Below, in pieces: positions 62,762-64,000 of a stretch of 64,000 bases of DNA. The DNA comes from Ruegeria marisrubri (GTDB lineage: Bacteria; Pseudomonadota; Alphaproteobacteria; Rhodobacterales; Rhodobacteraceae). The notes below the pieces were generated by a model. It had not been told where the DNA came from, did not search any database, and worked only from the letters and a program-made list of their open reading frames with translations. The stretch is from the NCBI RefSeq assembly GCF_001507595.1, contig NZ_LQBQ01000004.1:45676-109675 (forward strand), written 5' to 3'. A program made the translations under genes and the position numbers. Positions within the stretch are counted from its first letter, which is position 1. Every line of letters starts with the position of its first letter.

Positions 62762-63958
62762 TCACAGTGTTTTCATTGCCTTCAATGTTCCCTTGGGATC
62801 AGCTTTCAAAGCAAGGTCTTGGTAAAGGCGAGCAAACTTACGCACCATGCCATCCACAGTGAAGTTGCGTGTCACCCATGCTCGCCCACGCTCGCCCAGT
62901 TGCCCAAGGTCAGCGGCGGCAAGTTCACTTATAGCATCTGCGAGCGCCTCAGACGAAGCCTCGACCCAGCGGCCACAGCCCTCATTTTCTACCATCTCCC
63001 AGGGTGCGTTTTTTGTAACGACTACAGGAGTGCCATGCGCAAGCGCTTCCGCCACCACAATACCAAAATTCTCGGAATGGGTCGGCAGCACGAAAAGATC
63101 GCAGCCTGTAAGTGCCGCGGTCTTGCCCTCGTCTTCAACATGACCATGGAACGCGACCCGCCCAGTCAATTCTGTCTTCGATATCTGCTCGTTTAGAATG
63201 GAGAGATATGCCGGATCTCCATCACCATACACATCTAGGGTCACGTGCTCTGGTAAGCTGGCAAGCGCCGATATCAAAAGGTCTAGACCCTTTTTGGGAT
63301 GAATCCGGCTCAGGAATGCCAAACGCAAACGTCCATTTGATCGCCAAACGCGTTTGGGAAGGTCCTTCGGCATCTCGATAGCATTTGGGATTAACTCCAC
63401 GCGAGCGCGGGGAAAGTTGCGGGCGCTGGTCTCTGCCTCAACTGGCGCGGTCACATGAAGAACCATTCGATCCGGGCCGAGTTTGGCGCAAAACTTCTCG
63501 AAAAACTCCTTAAGGCGCCGCTTCGGCACCGCCGCCCATTGTGCCGTCGCCTGAAAGCCGCCGCGCGGCGACCAGACGATAGGCGTACCCGTGAGACGGC
63601 AGGCTATCAGGGCTGGAATTACCGGGAAGTTGTAAGGCCCTGTTAAGTGCACTACATCAGCGCGGCGCACGGCCCCCACCAGTCGCCATAGCAGTTCGAC
63701 AGAGACCGAGTTGCCGACCAGTTTGCGGCAGTAGCGCACCTGATATCCCGCTGGCATCCTCAATGGGTTTTCTGGAAGCTTCAGGCGAGCAGTTGTATTT
63801 GGATCCGCCGCATCGGTAGTGATTACTTCGACGAAAAAGTCAGGATTGGCTGCAATCCCGTCAGTGATCGCTTTTGTCGAGTGTATTGGGCCGCCGAAAG
63901 CCGTCGCCGGCCAGAAGCTCGGCGCGACATGTAGAACATGGATCGGCTTACCAGTCAT
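62762..63958 (-). CDS. Glycosyltransferase family 4
   Basis: A 398-aa GT-B enzyme. The N-terminal domain has HVLHVAPSFWPATAFGGPIH and VVHLTGPYNFPVIPALIACR; the C-terminal nucleotide-sugar domain has LRLAFLSRIHPKKGLDLLIS and the E-x7-E motif region DLFVLPTHSENFGIVVAEAL followed by GTPVVVTKNAPWEMVE. The enzyme adds a sugar during exopolysaccharide building. The start is ATG 63958, preceded by GAGAAG. It is the most upstream gene of this set visible in the window. Confidence 0.9.
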   Translation of the reverse strand: MTGKPIHVLHVAPSFWPATAFGGPIHSTKAITDGIAANPDFFVEVITTDAADPNTTARLKLPENPLRMPAGYQVRYCRKLVGNSVSVELLWRLVGAVRRADVVHLTGPYNFPVIPALIACRLTGTPIVWSPRGGFQATAQWAAVPKRRLKEFFEKFCAKLGPDRMVLHVTAPVEAETSARNFPRARVELIPNAIEMPKDLPKRVWRSNGRLRLAFLSRIHPKKGLDLLISALASLPEHVTLDVYGDGDPAYLSILNEQISKTELTGRVAFHGHVEDEGKTAALTGCDLFVLPTHSENFGIVVAEALAHGTPVVVTKNAPWEMVENEGCGRWVEASSEALADAISELAAADLGQLGERGRAWVTRNFTVDGMVRKFARLYQDLALKADPKGTLKAMKTL

Positions 63959-63983
63959 CAACTTCTCGTTTCCAAGTTTTTTT

Positions 63984-64000
63984 GAGGGGGGGGGGGGGGG
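63984..64000 (+). repeat. Terminal G homopolymer at the window edge
   Basis: The last 15 or so bases are a pure G run after TTTTTTTGA. This is more likely a sequencing or assembly artefact at a contig end than biology. Confidence 0.7.

Overview
The window is high-GC DNA from an alphaproteobacterium, most probably of the Rhodobacteraceae (Roseobacter group). This rests on the separate F0 operon (atpI-atpB-atpE-atpX-atpF with a b' subunit), the ffh / chorismate mutase / rpsP / bluB / rimM / trmD block, the Hint-domain protein, the serine-cycle operon and the TauZ-Pta pair. The species cannot be named. The right edge ends in a G homopolymer, so it is probably a contig end.

Layout. 1-5.2 kb: a partial membrane-anchored ORF, smc, a small lipoprotein and a GntR regulator. 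5.2-8 kb: the F0 ATP synthase operon. 8-12.1 kb: small regulators (ArsR, LysR), UspA, an EamA permease, an azoreductase and a ProX-type editing hydrolase. 12.3-17.7 kb: a housekeeping block for SRP, translation and tRNA modification. 17.7-24.8 kb: mostly poorly known genes (Hint protein, membrane protein, zinc-finger protein, YrbL-like protein, sulfotransferase, beta-barrel) and a LuxR-prepilin peptidase pair. 24.8-31.8 kb: a copper locus with copA-cueR divergent from copZ, next to a six-gene operon of periplasmic cytochromes, a His-rich protein and a DsbA-like thioredoxin. Three MerR/CueR-type palindromes tie these units together. 32.2-37.6 kb: a serine-cycle operon (sga-mtkA-mtkB-hprA-mcl) divergent from an atypical response regulator. 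38.6-46.9 kb: polysaccharide genes (ABC exporter, DUF707, GT25, a broken GT8/RgpF chimera, rmlA-D-B-C). 47.5-51.6 kb: tauZ-pta and a HupE-PpiC pair.

51.6-60.5 kb is a degraded accessory island. Its left edge holds nested remnants of IS3, ISL3 and IS21 elements; its right edge holds an IS21 fragment, an integrase C-terminus and an 18-base tRNA-end-like core. Inside are an inositol-monophosphatase / ADP-ribosylglycohydrolase fusion with all motifs intact, a serine-recombinase-like protein, and a CBASS-type anti-phage locus: a CD-NTase that has lost its N-terminal catalytic half, an intact E2-like protein, and a patatin phospholipase fused in frame to a glutathione S-transferase. From 60.9 kb to the end there are more exopolysaccharide genes (GT2, WcaF, GT4) and a decayed WaaE-like GT2.

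The observations most worth following up are the copper-linked cytochrome operon with a Met-rich cytochrome c', the IMPase-ARH fusion, and the rearranged CBASS locus with its patatin-GST chimera.
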